A DNA stretch of 64,000 nucleotides from Juglans regia (GCF_001411555.2 NC_049912.1:25615722-25679721); one strand, 5' to 3'. Positions 10,771 to 24,827 are shown, numbered from the stretch's first letter. The notes: a model not told the origin generated them from the letters alone. Program-made: numbers and translations.

Positions 10771-11092
10771 GGACTGTGAATTACATCAAAATTCTGAGAA
10801 TGAGATGATATGTATACACGTTGTAATTGCTAAATACATGAATAGGTTTTTTGTACAAAGATTTCATGGAGAGGTCATCCAATATTATACCCCTGACAGA
10901 AATCTCCCCCCCACCGGTTCAAACGGCCTACTTCTACATCTTCTAAAAAATATTTATGAATTTCTCGTTAAAAAAAAAAATAAATGAGCTATGAAAAGGA
11001 AAAACTTATGAAAGAGGGAAAAAAGAGCATGTGAGAGGAGTAATTCCAAATCACATGCTTAAGTGTACAAGCAGAAAGACTCGCAGTAAGCA

Positions 11093-14000
11093 TCATTCAA
11101 CCAATGTCCCAGCTTGTGTGTTGTTGTCTTCACATAATTCAGACTGGGATTTACTTGGGATAATAGATGGCGGGGACCATTGATCTGGGACCATCAAAAA
11201 ATACGTAGTCATCGCTTTCCTGAACCTTTTCTTGTATTGCTTGGGGGAAATTACAGTTGGAGATGCGTTCTTTGGCCCGCCAAGGATGCCTGAAGCTTTA
11301 ACCCATGTTTCAAGATGCTTGTCCCATGTATACTGCCTCATGAAATCAATGATCCCAAGAACTAACTCATGCTTCTCTTCATCCACCCCAACCAGTAAAG
11401 AATAATCCATTACATCGATTGACTGCAACAACACATATAAAAAGGATAAGGATATAATCTAATGGTAGGCTGGGAGAACCAGTAGGGTACTCTTCAAAAT
11501 TTTTTTTTTTTTTGGCCAATAAGGAATTTAAACAAGCTTAAAATTTTGTAAATGCATCATATTTCTAAGAGTAAAAAAAAAAAAAAAAAAATTATCCAAC
11601 GTATATGGAGTTTAGAAACTTACTGCAAGGAATGAGGTATCGTTCCAAACAGCTCTCTCCAACAATCGCTTTGCTTTGTTTCCCACAAAAATAGGAGAAG
11701 TTGGCATTGCTTCGATCAAGTTCTGATCCAGCAGAACTTTGTTGCTACCACTACAATCAGGATTATACCGCGATCGAGAAGATCCTTTAAGATCATAAAG
11801 CCGTGTCAAGTTCCTACCAAACAGAAGATTCTCCATAACCAGAACATCCATCTTTGATTCTTTCCCTCCTTTAAGATGCTTAGATGTTACCTTCATACAT
11901 AAAGCAAAAAAGAAAAAAAAAAAGGGGTAAGCCCCGGAGGATCTAATGTGTCTAAGTTAGCAACATAATGGGAGGTGCCAAATGCAAAGGTCCTTTACAG
12001 AAATAATGAAGCTCTTTCATTCAAAACCTTAAGCAACAAGTATAGAAGCCTACTGAAATTAATTGATCGATATGATATTTGGTAAGGAAAAGGAGAAATG
12101 AGAAAATGGCAGTTTATAGGTAGCTCTAAGCATCAGCTACTTATTTCAAGCTTTTTAAGTGTAAATCACTAGGATTTGCAGAAAAAATATCGAGAGCACT
12201 CACCAATAAAGAGTGAATGTAACAGTTGTCCACTCCGGAAAAAATAAAGAATGTAAGAGTTGTCCCACGAAGAAAAAAAGAAAAAGAAGTGTACACCCAA
12301 ATGCTAGGCTCCAACTCAACCTATCTAGGACCCTTTCTAAAGTATTTATTCTCAATAATAGACTTTGAAAAAAGAGTTATCAACATATATACAACTGACC
12401 ATGCATATGTGCATATTTTACTTTTGTCCTTAATGCATTTAGATACAAAAGAAAATGATATTTAAAATATTAGCTCAATTCTATTTTCTTGTCAGATAGA
12501 ATTCAAATGACCTATGTATAATAGATATAGGATGAGCATCTGATGTGCAAAGCTCAAACCCATTACTATGAGCGGGGAACTGAAGAATGATAGCCTTCCT
12601 CCTAAATCATCCTTCCATCTATATACATTACATGACCAACAAAACAGGAATGATGTCATTCAAATTTATAACCAAACTCAAACAGGCCCCCAACAAATTT
12701 CCATTGTTTCGGTTGCCATGGCATTACCCTTACCCGTCTAGTAGACTTGTGCATCTATATAAAACAAGCTAACGCCTAGTTAAAATGATAATCGTAGATA
12801 AGATTACTAGCATTTAATTCATTACTAGACTTGACAAATTGCCAGGTTAAAAATGAGTATGATGATTTAGTACGACAAGCATTTGCAGCACACAAATAAG
12901 TACCTGATAGATCCCTAGAATCTTTGCCAGGCATGTTGGACTTCCTGTGTCAATTGATTCAGATAGGTACTTGAAGTACGCAGGAGCAAATTTTATGAAT
13001 GATTCCAACTCCGTTTTTGTGACTTGTTTAATGATAAATCTTTCATCCAATGTTTTTGCAAAGAATACATTGCTTTTGCCACCCTTGGCACCCCACTTTT
13101 TACAACGACTGAGAGACCTTATGAAATCAAGCTCAGAAGGACAACAGATCTTCCTCAAGGCTTCAAATCGCTTTGCAAAGTAACAAGTCACAGAATATTT
13201 CACCTTACCAAGTGGGCTATCATCTCCAAAAGAAACTCTGGCATGCAATGCCTTTGTATATGAGAGTGGGTCTAGAACCAGGGAGGTACGAGATCCAGAC
13301 AGAGATAAAAAGATATCATCTGAGGACCCAAGACTTCTATGATATTCAGAGCCCATGTCATCAGCAGAATGAAATGATTGGGAATTCACTGAATCAGAAA
13401 GTGGCAAGGAAGCCAAAAAATCCACTCCAGGTCTTTCACCCTCATCAGTCAATTGCAATTGACATTCTGGTGATGCTAGAGCATAAGATATAATACTTGT
13501 TGGTTCATCATCATACACAGGAATGACAGTATCATTAACACCTACAGGAAGAATCAGCCTAGCGCCACCCTGAAGTTCCAACTTCCTAAAGGACGAAATG
13601 TAGACTGGATTATACTCGCTCAGTGCATCCAACTTTTGAGCACTAGCTAAAAAGTTTTTGTTGAATGATCTGTAGAAGTTCAAGAAAGGCATTCGTAACC
13701 AGCTTACAGAGTCTTCTATGCCATCAGGGTTCTTGGTGGTCACTGCTGATGAAAGAAGGGAAACCTTGGTGTCATTTTGCTCTTCTGCTCGGTTCTCCAA
13801 CTCAAATCCCTCCAACAGTTCAGGTGTGCTTAAAGTTTCTGCCATAGACATATCAGGAAGTGCATTGGTATTATCCATGGGTATTGCAATTCCGGTGTGA
13901 TTTTCACCCGTCCATGCAGCATCAAGGGTATCTGACAGATTTGCCATGATAGGGAACTCCCCCTCAGAGAGGGCCCTACGAACATTTACGTTTGATTTCA

Positions 14001-17000
14001 AAGGGCCTGATTGATCCTGATCCATGTATTTTTCTTGAAGAACTGCATCAGACTGGTTAGTGTCACTACCATATCCTCCCCTCTGCTCAGGGCTTTTATC
14101 AAGATTCGAGTCCAAAGAAAGAGAGACACAACTATGAAAGCCTTTCTCAGGCTTGTTGGTCACATTCATTTCCATGGGCTTATCATTATTACCAAGGAGT
14201 TTCTCCAATTCTTCTGAACTTGAGCTTCCCAACCCATCCTGAAGGCTGTTCGGACCCAAACTGGCTGCATAAATCAGGCGATGGTCCCACATATAAGATT
14301 GAAAAAGTAACTGCCTCCGCAGTCGATTGATCTCAAAAATGTCAATAACAGGTTGTCCCTTTTTTATTTCCCTGTTCAAAGTCTTTTGGAGTGATTCCTA
14401 AGATCATATCAACATAAAAGTTAAAATCAAGTAATTAAAAGGCAGCAAACAAACATTTCTCCTGATAGACATAGTCCAGATTTGACATTTTTTATTATAG
14501 AAATTTCCAGTGTATTTTCTAACTTTTTCAAATTTCCCTTCATGACCAGGATTAGATTCATGTGAACTCAAAAAGGAACCAAATCACACGGAAAAAAGGC
14601 ACTTCTTGCAATCAAAAGATGTTTGCATATCTCATGTTACAGAAAATGGTCAAAAGTATAAATGTTTATTCCAAACGTACAAATCATATGTCAATGATTT
14701 TTCTTCATTTTAATTATGATCGATGCTGAAAGTCAAGAGAAAATACTTTGAATTAACAATTTCAATAGTGTCCATATTTAAGTGGACATATAGAAGAGTC
14801 CATATTCAACCGCAGAGATTGTCTACATATCTGCATTGTAGTACAGCTTCCAACACATGGAACTAGTGTATGAAAAATTTGAAATTAACAAAGAACCTCA
14901 CCTCAAATTCTGCCTTCTCCTTTTGTAACATTCCTTCCAGTTCTGCAATTCGCCGCCTTATTTCGGGGGCTTTCGTGCCACTTATAAGAGGCCCATCAGA
15001 AGATCTTTTCTCTGCTATTTGGCAAAGAGCATTTAGTACTTCAGAAAATAAAAGCTCAGCTCGATCAACCACCTGTCATAAAACAGAACTATATCATCAC
15101 ATGCAGTTATATAATCGACATGTAATCTTCAAATATCCCAACTTAGCAATCATTGCACCTCTTTGGTTTCCTTTTGTATCCAGTCCTGATTTTCATAGTT
15201 GAAGTCCAGTTTGGATGGTGGAAGGTAGACAGAATGAACATCAATCGATGCATATCGAAAGCAAGCAACCATTTTGCCGAATCTGCACGTGTAAAAAGTG
15301 AGGGTAGAGAGAGAGATTGAACAGCATACATGATCTAACCATTATAGTTTATTTCTTTCCACCCATCTATTAATTAGGTTGGCATCTACCTCCTTGAATG
15401 GGCACAATACTGAAATCAAACTTTCACTTTTCTGAAGATTCACCAAATAAATATGGCCACCCAGAAAGAGGGATAAAAGAGGCTGAATCATTCAACTTGT
15501 TAAAATTAGTTACGAGGGTCAATTCCAATCCAACCAATTGGATCTTTGTTCTGGAAATGTGGTGTGCAATAACTGTATTGATCAAATACCCAGCCATCTA
15601 CTGTACTCTTCCACATAAGAGTCAGCCGTCCACCATGTTGTGACCATATATATAAACAAATAAATATAACTGAAATGAAAAAATTACCCATAGAAACGAA
15701 GACAATCTCTATGTAAAGAATGGCCACAACTTGCTACCCTGCTTGCAGCTGCATGGTTTGAGAAACTGAGCTCCAAAAATTTCCCAAAAGATAAACCCCA
15801 GGCAGCATCAGACATCACTACTCTCCGAGTTGCAGGTGGAAATCCACTGGCTCTTGGACACCGCAGGCATCGGTGCCACATCCAGATCTTTCCTTCCTTT
15901 TCACCTGGTAAGAGAATTTCTGATAGCTTCTTAACAGATATGGTGAGCGTGCCCTGCCTATGAGTATAGCAGTGAACATGGGCTTCTGATGGCATACCAC
16001 AAGAACGACATTGGTAACTCTGACAAACATTTAAGCTACGTCAGTTTTTTTTAAAAATGTATTGCAAGGTTTTGTACAAGGACATATGAGTATGTATGTA
16101 TGTATATATATGCACTGGCCAGAAGAGAGTACTCACCTGATCAAATAAATGGTCTCGAAGAAACCTACCAAGAGGTTTGTCAAAGCTGCCATAGTATTTG
16201 ATTCGAAAGAGATGGGACCTTTCACAAACAGTCCCCTTCCAAATGCACCGGGATGATAAGGACACCAAAATGCTTTGGTGATCTGAAGGTGATGGAGGAA
16301 ACTCTTCTTTTAAAGGCACAGGATCTTCTTTTAAAGGCACAGGATCTTCTTTCAAAGGTCCTCGCTCTTGTAAATGGTCTTTACTATCTTCTTGCAGGGA
16401 TGATGTCTCTGAACTGGTGATAGTTATGGCATTCTGTCCCAAAGTCTCTAAAGTCCCAAAACCATTAGCACTGCGATGATTCTGCAAGACAATAGGGGTG
16501 TTGCTGGCTGCAGAAGTTTCCGCTACCAGGGGTTCTTTAAAATGCATTCTATTTTTTTCCTCAAAGCTATAATAGGGAGAAAGTCCGTTAAGGTAGGAAT
16601 CCGGAAATATATTTCCCAAAGCAGCGCAAGAGGAAAAAGCTGTAGAATTTATCAAATCTGCAGTGGACTCTATGGATTGAGAGGCCAGATCTGAAGAGAC
16701 ACTGTAGGATCTTTGTGGTTCAACAATATGATGTGGTCCCAGTGACTTGCCATCCACAGAAAGGCTAAAACCAGGTATTGTTGAGATGGATCTCTGAATG
16801 CTTGACGGTTTATCTGGAAGTGCAACGGTTATTGGAGAATTCAAAGGGAGTTCAGGCAGAGTGGCTCCTTCATCGGCAAGGAAAGAAGTCTCCAAAGCCA
16901 AGTGATACGCTGCAAAAATTCCATACTGAACCACATGCTTCACTTTCTTCAATTCATCCCCACTAGCACCTCTAAGTAAAATCTGAAAAAGAGCCAAAAG

Positions 17001-20000
17001 AATCAAATTACCCTGTGGCAGTTCTATCAAATCACTTTGCATGTACTAAACAAGAACTACAAGATTGCCCAAACAGCATGATACACACACACAGCATGAC
17101 AAAAATTCATTTGGGCCATCATCTCTGTAGATGCAAATAATTTTTTTATAAGTATGCAAATAATTTTTTCTTTCATAATCCATATTAAGCTGTATCTATG
17201 GCCTGTCGAATTAAGTTTGAGCACTTACGGTACAACCCAGTGGCTTTGGGCACCCTTCAAAATACATCAGTGTCTTCACCGATTTTTTGCCACCCTGTCC
17301 AGCAGAACCATGATCTTCTAGAAACTTCTCCACATGAAATGCATCGCAGTGGCCCAACTTCTGTGATGAAAGATGATCAATTGAAGGCACTATTTGAGCA
17401 CCTGTGCAGCGGGCTATGCGTTCCAAAAGTGGCCTCTTGATGTTGAGAACAAGTGATATGTCTTTGGCAAGAAGGTACTCCTGTGCATGTCTAGAAACTG
17501 ATTTCTCCACCAAAAGGACATCAGGGTGGTGGGCATCTATCTTTGCCACTGCCATCTTTAGATGGTCCATTTCCTGGAGAGGGATATAAAACACATAAGA
17601 AGAGGAAAACAAATCTCCTTCACTAGAGCCACTCAGCAACAAACGATCAGAAAACGGTAAACAGACAATAACAACCTGCTGCAACAAAGTATCAAAACTG
17701 GACAGTAGGTTAGAAATCCGCTGGTACTCAAGAGCCCCCTCAAGGATCAATAATCGAGGTTTCTCGATTTTTGATGTCATTCGCCGGTGAGCCACATTTT
17801 TCTTACAAACAACTCCTTTGATCACCATACTACAGCAAAAGTAAGTTAATTAGAAAGAATAAATTATAGAGAATTATGGTATGTGAAAGTTTCTAGTTCA
17901 CCAATAAAAAAACTACCAAAGATAATGTAGGGACTAAATATCTGGCCTGGTAGACATTACAACCCAAGACATGATTAGTGTTAATAGTATAGAATATGTT
18001 TCCTCCACGATTAGTGAGATATCTCTTGCTCTATTATTCGTTGATGCGGCCTTAATGGAAAACATACAATTGCTTCTCTTGTGATTTCTATTTTGTTACT
18101 TTATTATGTTGCTAGAACCCTCTTTTACTCTAACTTCTCTCACGATTTATTAGTTGCTTAACCATTTATGATTAGATAAGAAACTAAGTCTCAGCATTCA
18201 CACTTTAAGCAGTACATTCATTCTAATTCATACACCTATAGCCTAAAATGATGGTTGGGCAGATGCATACCACTCGAACAAGACTGTTCCATCACAAAAA
18301 TAGACCATCTCAGTGATTACTTACTAAATGAGAAATCAGAATTTGTGAGTTCATGTCCAGTAATGTGAAAAGAGAAGCATGATCTATTTACAGTCATAAA
18401 ATTACTAAGTCTTTTGTGTTCGTAGAAAGGAGAGACAGTTGGCATCTCCCCTGACAGGGACGGGAACAGCCTTCGGGCTTACCTGTTACCACACATACGG
18501 TTAAGGCTTCCCACCTATGGTGGATCTTATACCCAATTTTCAACTTACCAAAAAAAAATTACTAAGTCTTTTACCTCTCACAGCGACGCCCGGATGCTAG
18601 GCATTTTACTTTTACGTATCCACCTGGATCCATCCCTCCACCTTTGCTCATATCTGGCTTTAAAAGTGTAGCAGCCTCCCAGGATAAAGATGTTATGATC
18701 TCCAACCAACTCTCTTTGTCATCTTCATCACCTATGGGAAGGTTCTCAACCTGCAATAGCTGAGCTACCAATGCCCTAAAATGACCATCAACCACATTCT
18801 TCATAGCCTTCTTGTGCTCCTCGCTTGACCTATCCCTATTGCGAGACTCTCCACTTCCAAAACTGCTCGAGGTGCGTAAATATCCCCACTCGCCTGCAGC
18901 ATCCCCATAATCATCATCCTCATCAAACAAACCTGCTTCCCTATCATCTTCTTCATCTTCTGGATCAGGGGGGAGCCAGAGAAGTCCATTGTTCTCAAAA
19001 TCCATGGGTTCTGCTTCGACATGCTGTGCAGCATATATAGAGGAAGGTGCTTCACACTCATCACCGGTATCATGTTCATCTTTTTTTCCTAGCTGTGGAA
19101 TTCCTTCCAAACCCTGTGAGTCAAAGCTGTGATGCAAGGGAGAGCTGTTTAAACTTTTTGTATTGTTGTTTTCTCCATCGGGATGGAACTCGTGTGATCG
19201 ATCATTATTGCTCAGATCATCAAACTCAACTTGATCATAGTAATCATTGACTTGAGGAAAATGCCTTGCATCAGAATCTGACCGATATACATTGTACTCA
19301 TCATCATCATCATCACTCCTGACCCCACAGAAAAAGCAAGCAATGAGTAACTGGTTATAATAAGAAAAAATCTACTCTTATGTTCTCATATAACACTAAC
19401 TAATACAATTTACATGCAGTAATGCTAGTGCATTAGCTTTATGAAATGATATTTTAAGTAATCAACTCTTGTCCTCTAACATAAATAGAACTTGCACACA
19501 CTTCTCACTGACTGACAGAATATAGGCTCAGTTTTCCATGTTAAAACATATTAACAACCATGTAGTAATTGTTATGTTACGCACAACTTAGTCGAGTATT
19601 AATACATATTCTTGACTCAACATCTATCATACATTAAAAAATAAAGAAAAGAAAGATCAGTAAAATCGGCGTGTAAAAATGGCTTCATGCACATAAAATG
19701 TCATAGCGTGAATCCAAGAGAAATAATAACAGGAGAGACGAGTGTGCTAAAACTTAAAACAGGCATCACGCACATAAAATGTCCAGTTGCAAATCCAAAA
19801 GAACTCAATAACAGGAGAGACAATCAAACCTGTGCACTGGAAACACATACTGGTTTGGATTCCCCACATCTGAAACAATGTCATTGCTCCTTCCTGACGC
19901 TATCTCGCCTCGCCTGTCCGAGCTTGATTCCATTGAAGATGATTGCCGTGGGCTGAGACCTGAACTGTGTTGAACTCGCTGGTAAGGATCAACTGGGTAC

Positions 20001-20446
20001 GGCATTGAACCAAGTGTAATGATACTACTGTCAGCAGTGCCACTAGATTTAGTGCTGACCAAACTTGTCGCTGATGGTGAAGTACTAAGATCCAGGTTGG
20101 AAACCTGGATCCCATTATCAGGGGTAGGTATGCCCTGCACCCATTGCTTGAAACAATAATTACACACTCGTATCCTCTCCCACTCTTCCCGGGCAGTCGT
20201 TGGGTCACCACCAGATGGGACAGGAACTGAATTTGACGTGCACTTGGCGCAGAAAACTCGACCGCAATGACGACAATGGTGTCTACGGTTGAAGACGGTG
20301 AACTGAGAATCACACTCGTAGCAAACCCTACAGCTATGATCGGGCATCCAAAAATCCCTCGACACATTAGCTGGCTCGGATCGCCAAGGGATCCACGATT
20401 TCACGATGCCAACCAACTCAGAAAATGTCTTGTCGGGGGCGTCCAT
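11093..20446 (-). CDS. FAB1: FYVE-type 1-phosphatidylinositol-3-phosphate 5-kinase (FAB1/PIKfyve), 1807 aa
   Basis: The enzyme makes PI(3,5)P2 from PI3P on endosomes and vacuoles. Eleven exons: 20446-19830, 19318-18575, 17829-17676, 17573-17229, 16982-16137, 16019-15688, 15282-15159, 15072-14902, 14397-12904, 11890-11624, 11422-11093; they sum to 1808 codons with stop. The FYVE finger lies at residues about 34-105 (WMPD at 33-36, RRHHCRH at 54-60). The Cpn60/TCP1-like domain spans exons 3-5 ([14 protein letters not shown] ... [14 protein letters not shown]). The CHK/Cys-rich region is in exons 5-7. The C-terminal kinase has FIIKQV (Lys about 1568), MDYSLLVG (catalytic Asp about 1704) and [13 protein letters not shown] (Asp about 1724). 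Key residues look intact and the length matches plant FAB1A/FAB1B, the FYVE-bearing members. A 21-bp unit is repeated in exon 5 and a SINE-like insert lies beside the exon 2 donor. I cannot tell A from B. Confidence 0.95.
16303..16362 (-). repeat. 21-bp tandem repeat in FAB1 exon 5 (PVPLKED unit)
   Basis: Two identical 21-bp units (16303-16323, 16324-16344) and a third partial, mutated unit (to 16362) encode [20 protein letters not shown]. The repeat keeps frame and lies in the variable linker between the Cpn60-like and Cys-rich domains. Confidence 0.88.
18416..18555 (+). mobile_element. SINE-like retroposon in FAB1 intron 2, beside the exon 2 donor
   Basis: A 140-bp insert ending in an A tail is flanked by identical 17-bp copies AAATTACTAAGTCTTTT at 18399-18415 and 18556-18572. 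It is oriented opposite to FAB1. The right duplication ends at 18572, which is intron position +3 of FAB1 intron 2 (GT at 18574-18573). The internal TTCGGGCTTACC region is weakly B-box-like, so a SINE class is inferred. Confidence 0.75.
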
Positions 20447-23366
20447 CGACCCACAATCCTACTGCCTTGTTCATTATGATATGCTCATTTGCCACCCTTA
20501 ATAAATCATATAGCAATTCTACAAATTAACCAAAACTGGAGAATAAACAATCCAACTCAGAGTATCTCTGCCCCAGTACAGAAAGACCGTCGAACACCAA
20601 AATTCAATTGATGAACAGTTGTCAGAAATCTATGGCAGCCTTAAGCAGCTCTTGCTTCTCCATCTCATATTCTCAACCCAGCATAAATCCTGATGCTGCT
20701 TCCACGTAGATTCATAAACCAAAGACTAACCAGCTCAGTCTGCCCAAAAGAAAAATAACTAACCCAGGTCCTGAAATCAATGCACGCAAAGAGACAGGAA
20801 ATGCATTAAACAAACCCCAAAAAAGCTCGAAAACGGTACAAAACCTTCTCGGCCACAACACGAGTGAGATTCAAACACACTTCTTTGGGTGACCTAACCC
20901 AAACTTGTCTTTCTTCCTTCGCTCCCACGCGCTACCCAGCAATTCCCCAATCCAAAGCGACCCCAATATCCGAAACAAACTCAATAATCCATATAAATGG
21001 TAGTCTTGAGCTTCCGTTGATACAATCTAATGGGATTCTCCTAGTGAAAGAAGAAGAATTTGAAAAGGGGATATGCAGAATTCTGATCGGAAATAGGAAT
21101 TTACCTCTTGAAAAAATAAAATTTCATCACAATCAGATAATATCCGAGTGAGATACGAAAGCGCGCACCACCTAGATTTGAACCACGTGAACAGAAAACC
21201 GTGACGCACGCGAAAGTATTCAGAGAAAGGAGGGTAGGTGGAAAAAACTGAGAAAAACCCACCACCCAGAAAGCGATTTCCGTTGCCGAATCGGAATATC
21301 AAACGCTTGAATCTCCGATCTTTCTGGTCTTTCACCCAATATTTTACACAGAGAAGCAGAATTCCGAAATTTTTTTAAGGCGAATGGGGAGTAATAGCAA
21401 ATGAACGAGGAAGACCTCTGCTATCTGATCTCTGCAAATTCCCGTTCATGCATTGAAGAAAACAAACGATCAGATAAGGTTTATATCAAAATCTTTCTTT
21501 CCTTTTCCACCATGAAAACGAGTTTTCAATTTTCTCTCTCTTAAGAATGAATTTCTTTCATCTGAGAATCTGGGTTTTAAATCCCCCCACCCTTTTTTTT
21601 TTTTTACTTTAATGTTTATTTTTCCCTGTGGTAGAGAAAGAGACACACTGCTAACGTGGTTGCATGATACATATCTGATCTAAGGACAATAAATAAATAC
21701 AAAAATAAAAAGAAAATCTTTTCAAAAAATAAAATAAATAAAAAAAGGAAAATAACAATTTTTTTATTTTCCTCTCTTCCTGCATTACTTTCTGTGTGGT
21801 TAGGAGACGTTACCCAGAAGACCTCGACGACGCCGTTTCACCGGCATCAATCAGCAGTCACACACATCCAGTGGGACCAGTGTGCCGAATTCCTAAAATA
21901 CCCTCCCCATTTTTTTTTTCTTTTATAATTAAAAATTGCTGGATTTAACATGGACAGAGATATTGCACGGGTAGATTTGACCTTCTCCTATTTTTATAAG
22001 TTTGGGCTCTTTGGTCTTAAAGAGGCGCGAGCGACCCAGCTCACTTTGACCACACACACAGAGTTCCCGACCTCGAAAACCAAAACCGCGTGGGCTGCTC
22101 TGTTCTGGTCAAATGACATTGATACTCAAGCTCCCCTCCCCCAACATATCTGCTCTTTTTAAGGATAAGGCATCGCTATTTTATTTATTATTTTGGAAAA
22201 CAAATTATAACTCAATCCATGATCTCTCTCTTCAGTATAACCTACTTAATTAATGTTAGCTATAGTTTTATGTTGTGTAAATTTTGCACTCTTTTTATAA
22301 AAATAGTAATACTAGGTACAAATTCTTAATAGACAGATTTCACGTAAACCCTTTGTAAAAATGTGGATCTTATTAAAAAATAATAATTTTTTTTACATTT
22401 TTTCAATGATGGGTCCACTTTTTTAATGCCAAAACTCTATATACAGTCATTTTTATGTATTTTTTGCATGTTTTATTAATATGATTAGTTGCATCACTTT
22501 TTTTTAATATAAAATAACTATTTTGACTAATCAAATCAGTAAAATATGTAAGGAGTACACAAAATTAACTCTATATGGCATAATTTTTTTTTATCAGACG
22601 AGAGACATTTTTATAAAATAATATCTCTAATTTAAAACAAAATTGTGAATAAGTTATAAAAAGAGTTATGCGTCTATCATTACTCTTAAATTATATATTA
22701 TATTTTAATTTCATCCTAGAATTATAAGATTGTGTTAAGGTAGTCTTCTTACTTTTTTAACTTATTTTTTTTATTTATTTATTGATTGCTTCTTGCTCTA
22801 ACTTTGGATTCACTTTAATGTGCATGCATGACTCTATGGCATGATAAACATTTTTTCCCCCTCCAATCGTTGAATTTTTGTACGCAATAAGTTTGACTTG
22901 GATAAGTTTTCAGAAATTTGGGAAGAGTGTGTCGTCCTAAAAAAGCCACCCACATCATATATCATTCCTTTGCTAATCAGCACGAGACTCACGACCTACA
23001 ACGGTGGCTGTAAAGACCACACCCCCCCTCCAAATAGCCTATACTTAGTATTTTTTTATCTAATCTAATAAGTATTTATTATATACGTAGTATGGATGCT
23101 TAGCACTCTTATCTATCACAAAAGGTCGTATCATTCAAAATTTTTATTTATGTGTCAACTTTTAGTGACATAATATGATAAAAGTGTCACTTAATTAATT
23201 TTTTAGTAATATTACATGTATTTATAATTTTACGTTTAAAACTCATTTTAACAATTTTTTTCTTTTAAATTCAAATTTTGAATTTTAAATTTGATAACCT
23301 TTATCATATCAATAGGCAATAGGTGACACGTAGAAAATTGAGTTTTTTTTTGTAAGTTTTTATTAA

Positions 23367-23555
23367 GGTCCCGTTTGGATATAGAACGGTTTTATATAAT
23401 CTCATCATTATAATTTTTATAAATTCACATAAAATATAATAAATAATTCAACTTTTTTAAATATTAAAACTATAATAATATTAAAATATAATATTAAAAT
23501 AATATTTTATTTAACTTTTATTTCATCTCATTTTATCTCACTGTCCAAATAGACC
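23367..23555. mobile_element. Tourist/Harbinger-like MITE, 189 bp, TAA duplication
   Basis: The left end GGTCCCGTTTGGATA and the reverse-complemented right end GGTCTATTTGGACAG form imperfect inverted ends. TAA flanks both sides (23364-23366 and 23556-23558), the 3-bp TWA target typical of PIF/Harbinger. The interior is A/T with ATCTCATTTTATCTCA near the right end. Confidence 0.72.
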
Positions 23556-23962
23556 TAAATGAGAGAAAGCAAAGGTTGTTACTATTTACCCTATTTATCC
23601 AATATGATAACAACTTTATTTATTATTAGGAGCCCGCATAAAATATTTATATAATTATCGATGGGCAAGTACGAAAATATTTTCACGTACTTTAAACGAG
23701 AAAAAAAAAAAATTCAAAGATTGATACTCTTTATACTATTTGCATATATGACTAATCTTTTTACTTATTATTAGGAGCCCTCATTTGAGACCTGGATAGC
23801 CTTTAAGGTTGTGCAAATACGAAAATATGTCACACACGCTAAATCGGAAAAATCAAAGGTTGATAATTTGATTTATTGCAAGGAGTTCTCAAAACAATAG
23901 AGATGATAAATTCTCATTTCATATCAAAATTTCTCACAATTTTATTCACAAATATTGTTTAA

Positions 23963-24139
23963 GGGCTAGTTTGGATTCAGATAATATTTCATCTCATTTA
24001 TCTCGTCATTATAACTTTATCAAATTACAACATAAAATATGATAAATAATTCAAAATTTTCAAATATCAAAACAATAATAATATTTTATCAAACTTTCAA
24101 CTAAAAACATCTCATTTCATCTCATTATCCAACCAGTCC
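23963..24139. mobile_element. Second MITE of the same family, 177 bp
   Basis: The ends GGGCTAGTTTGGATT and (reverse complement of the right end) GGACTGGTTGGATAATGAG match the family of the element 400 bp to the left. Flanks are TAA and TTA, consistent with a mutated 3-bp duplication. Confidence 0.65.
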
Positions 24140-24827
24140 TTAGGTAAGTAAAATACATTTTCATTTTAAATTTTTAAATTTTTTATTTACTCACTATAAC
24201 TTTTCTAAATTTTAAAATAAAATATAAAGAAAATATAATTTTTTTAAAATTTCAAGATAGACGTAATATTAAAAATATAATATTTAAATGATTTTTTAAT
24301 TTTTAATTTTTAAAATTTAATACAAAATACCTTAAGTCCTTAATTCAAATGATTTTATTACTGTTTATAAAATTCTCACTCAAACATGCCCTGAACATGA
24401 CCAACAAAATGTACCAATAAGATGAGCCAATTTCGGCCAGATGAACTCTCATGAGATGTCCGCATACCAATAACAAATATTAGACATGATTCTCAAAACA
24501 AACTCGTATTAAAGATATAATTATAACAAATTAAGTTGATAGATAATCGAATCTATGATGTTGTTTGGAGAAAGGAATAAAATAAAATAAAAATTGTTTT
24601 ATAAAAAAAAAAATTAAAATTGTGGGAAGATAATCAGGTTCGCTCTCTCTGTTTATCCCAATCCTACGATGTTATATCGAACATAATGATTCGACTGATC
24701 GGAATCTACCAACACAACAGTCCCTGCGAATTCGGATTTTCTTTATTTATTCTTTATTTGGTGATTTTCTCTCGTAAATAGTCGAGGGTTTTCGTGGGAA
24801 AGTGACACCCTCATAATACACGTATTA

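Larger units (their letters stand above)
10007..11092. other. Spacer between convergent genes, with SINE and GA repeat
   Basis: The 3' ends of the plastid-type gene (+) and FAB1 (-) face each other here. The region contains a tRNA-like SINE at 10556-10640 and a GA microsatellite at about 10748-10770. I see no further gene. Confidence 0.6.
20447..24827. other. Divergent intergenic region FAB1 / eIF2B alpha
   Basis: It contains the FAB1 5' leader. A possible leader intron runs from a donor at 21105/21104 (CAAGAG then GTAAATTCC on the minus strand) to an acceptor at 20462, fifteen bases before the FAB1 ATG. At 21827-21841 lies ACGACGCCGTTTCAC, a 15-mer also present in the hAT palindrome region. 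22160-24600 is AT-rich and carries two Harbinger-like MITEs (23367-23555, 23963-24139). A further tract at 22300-22590 resembles the repeats seen near 52.8-54.1 kb. No other gene is seen. Confidence 0.55.
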
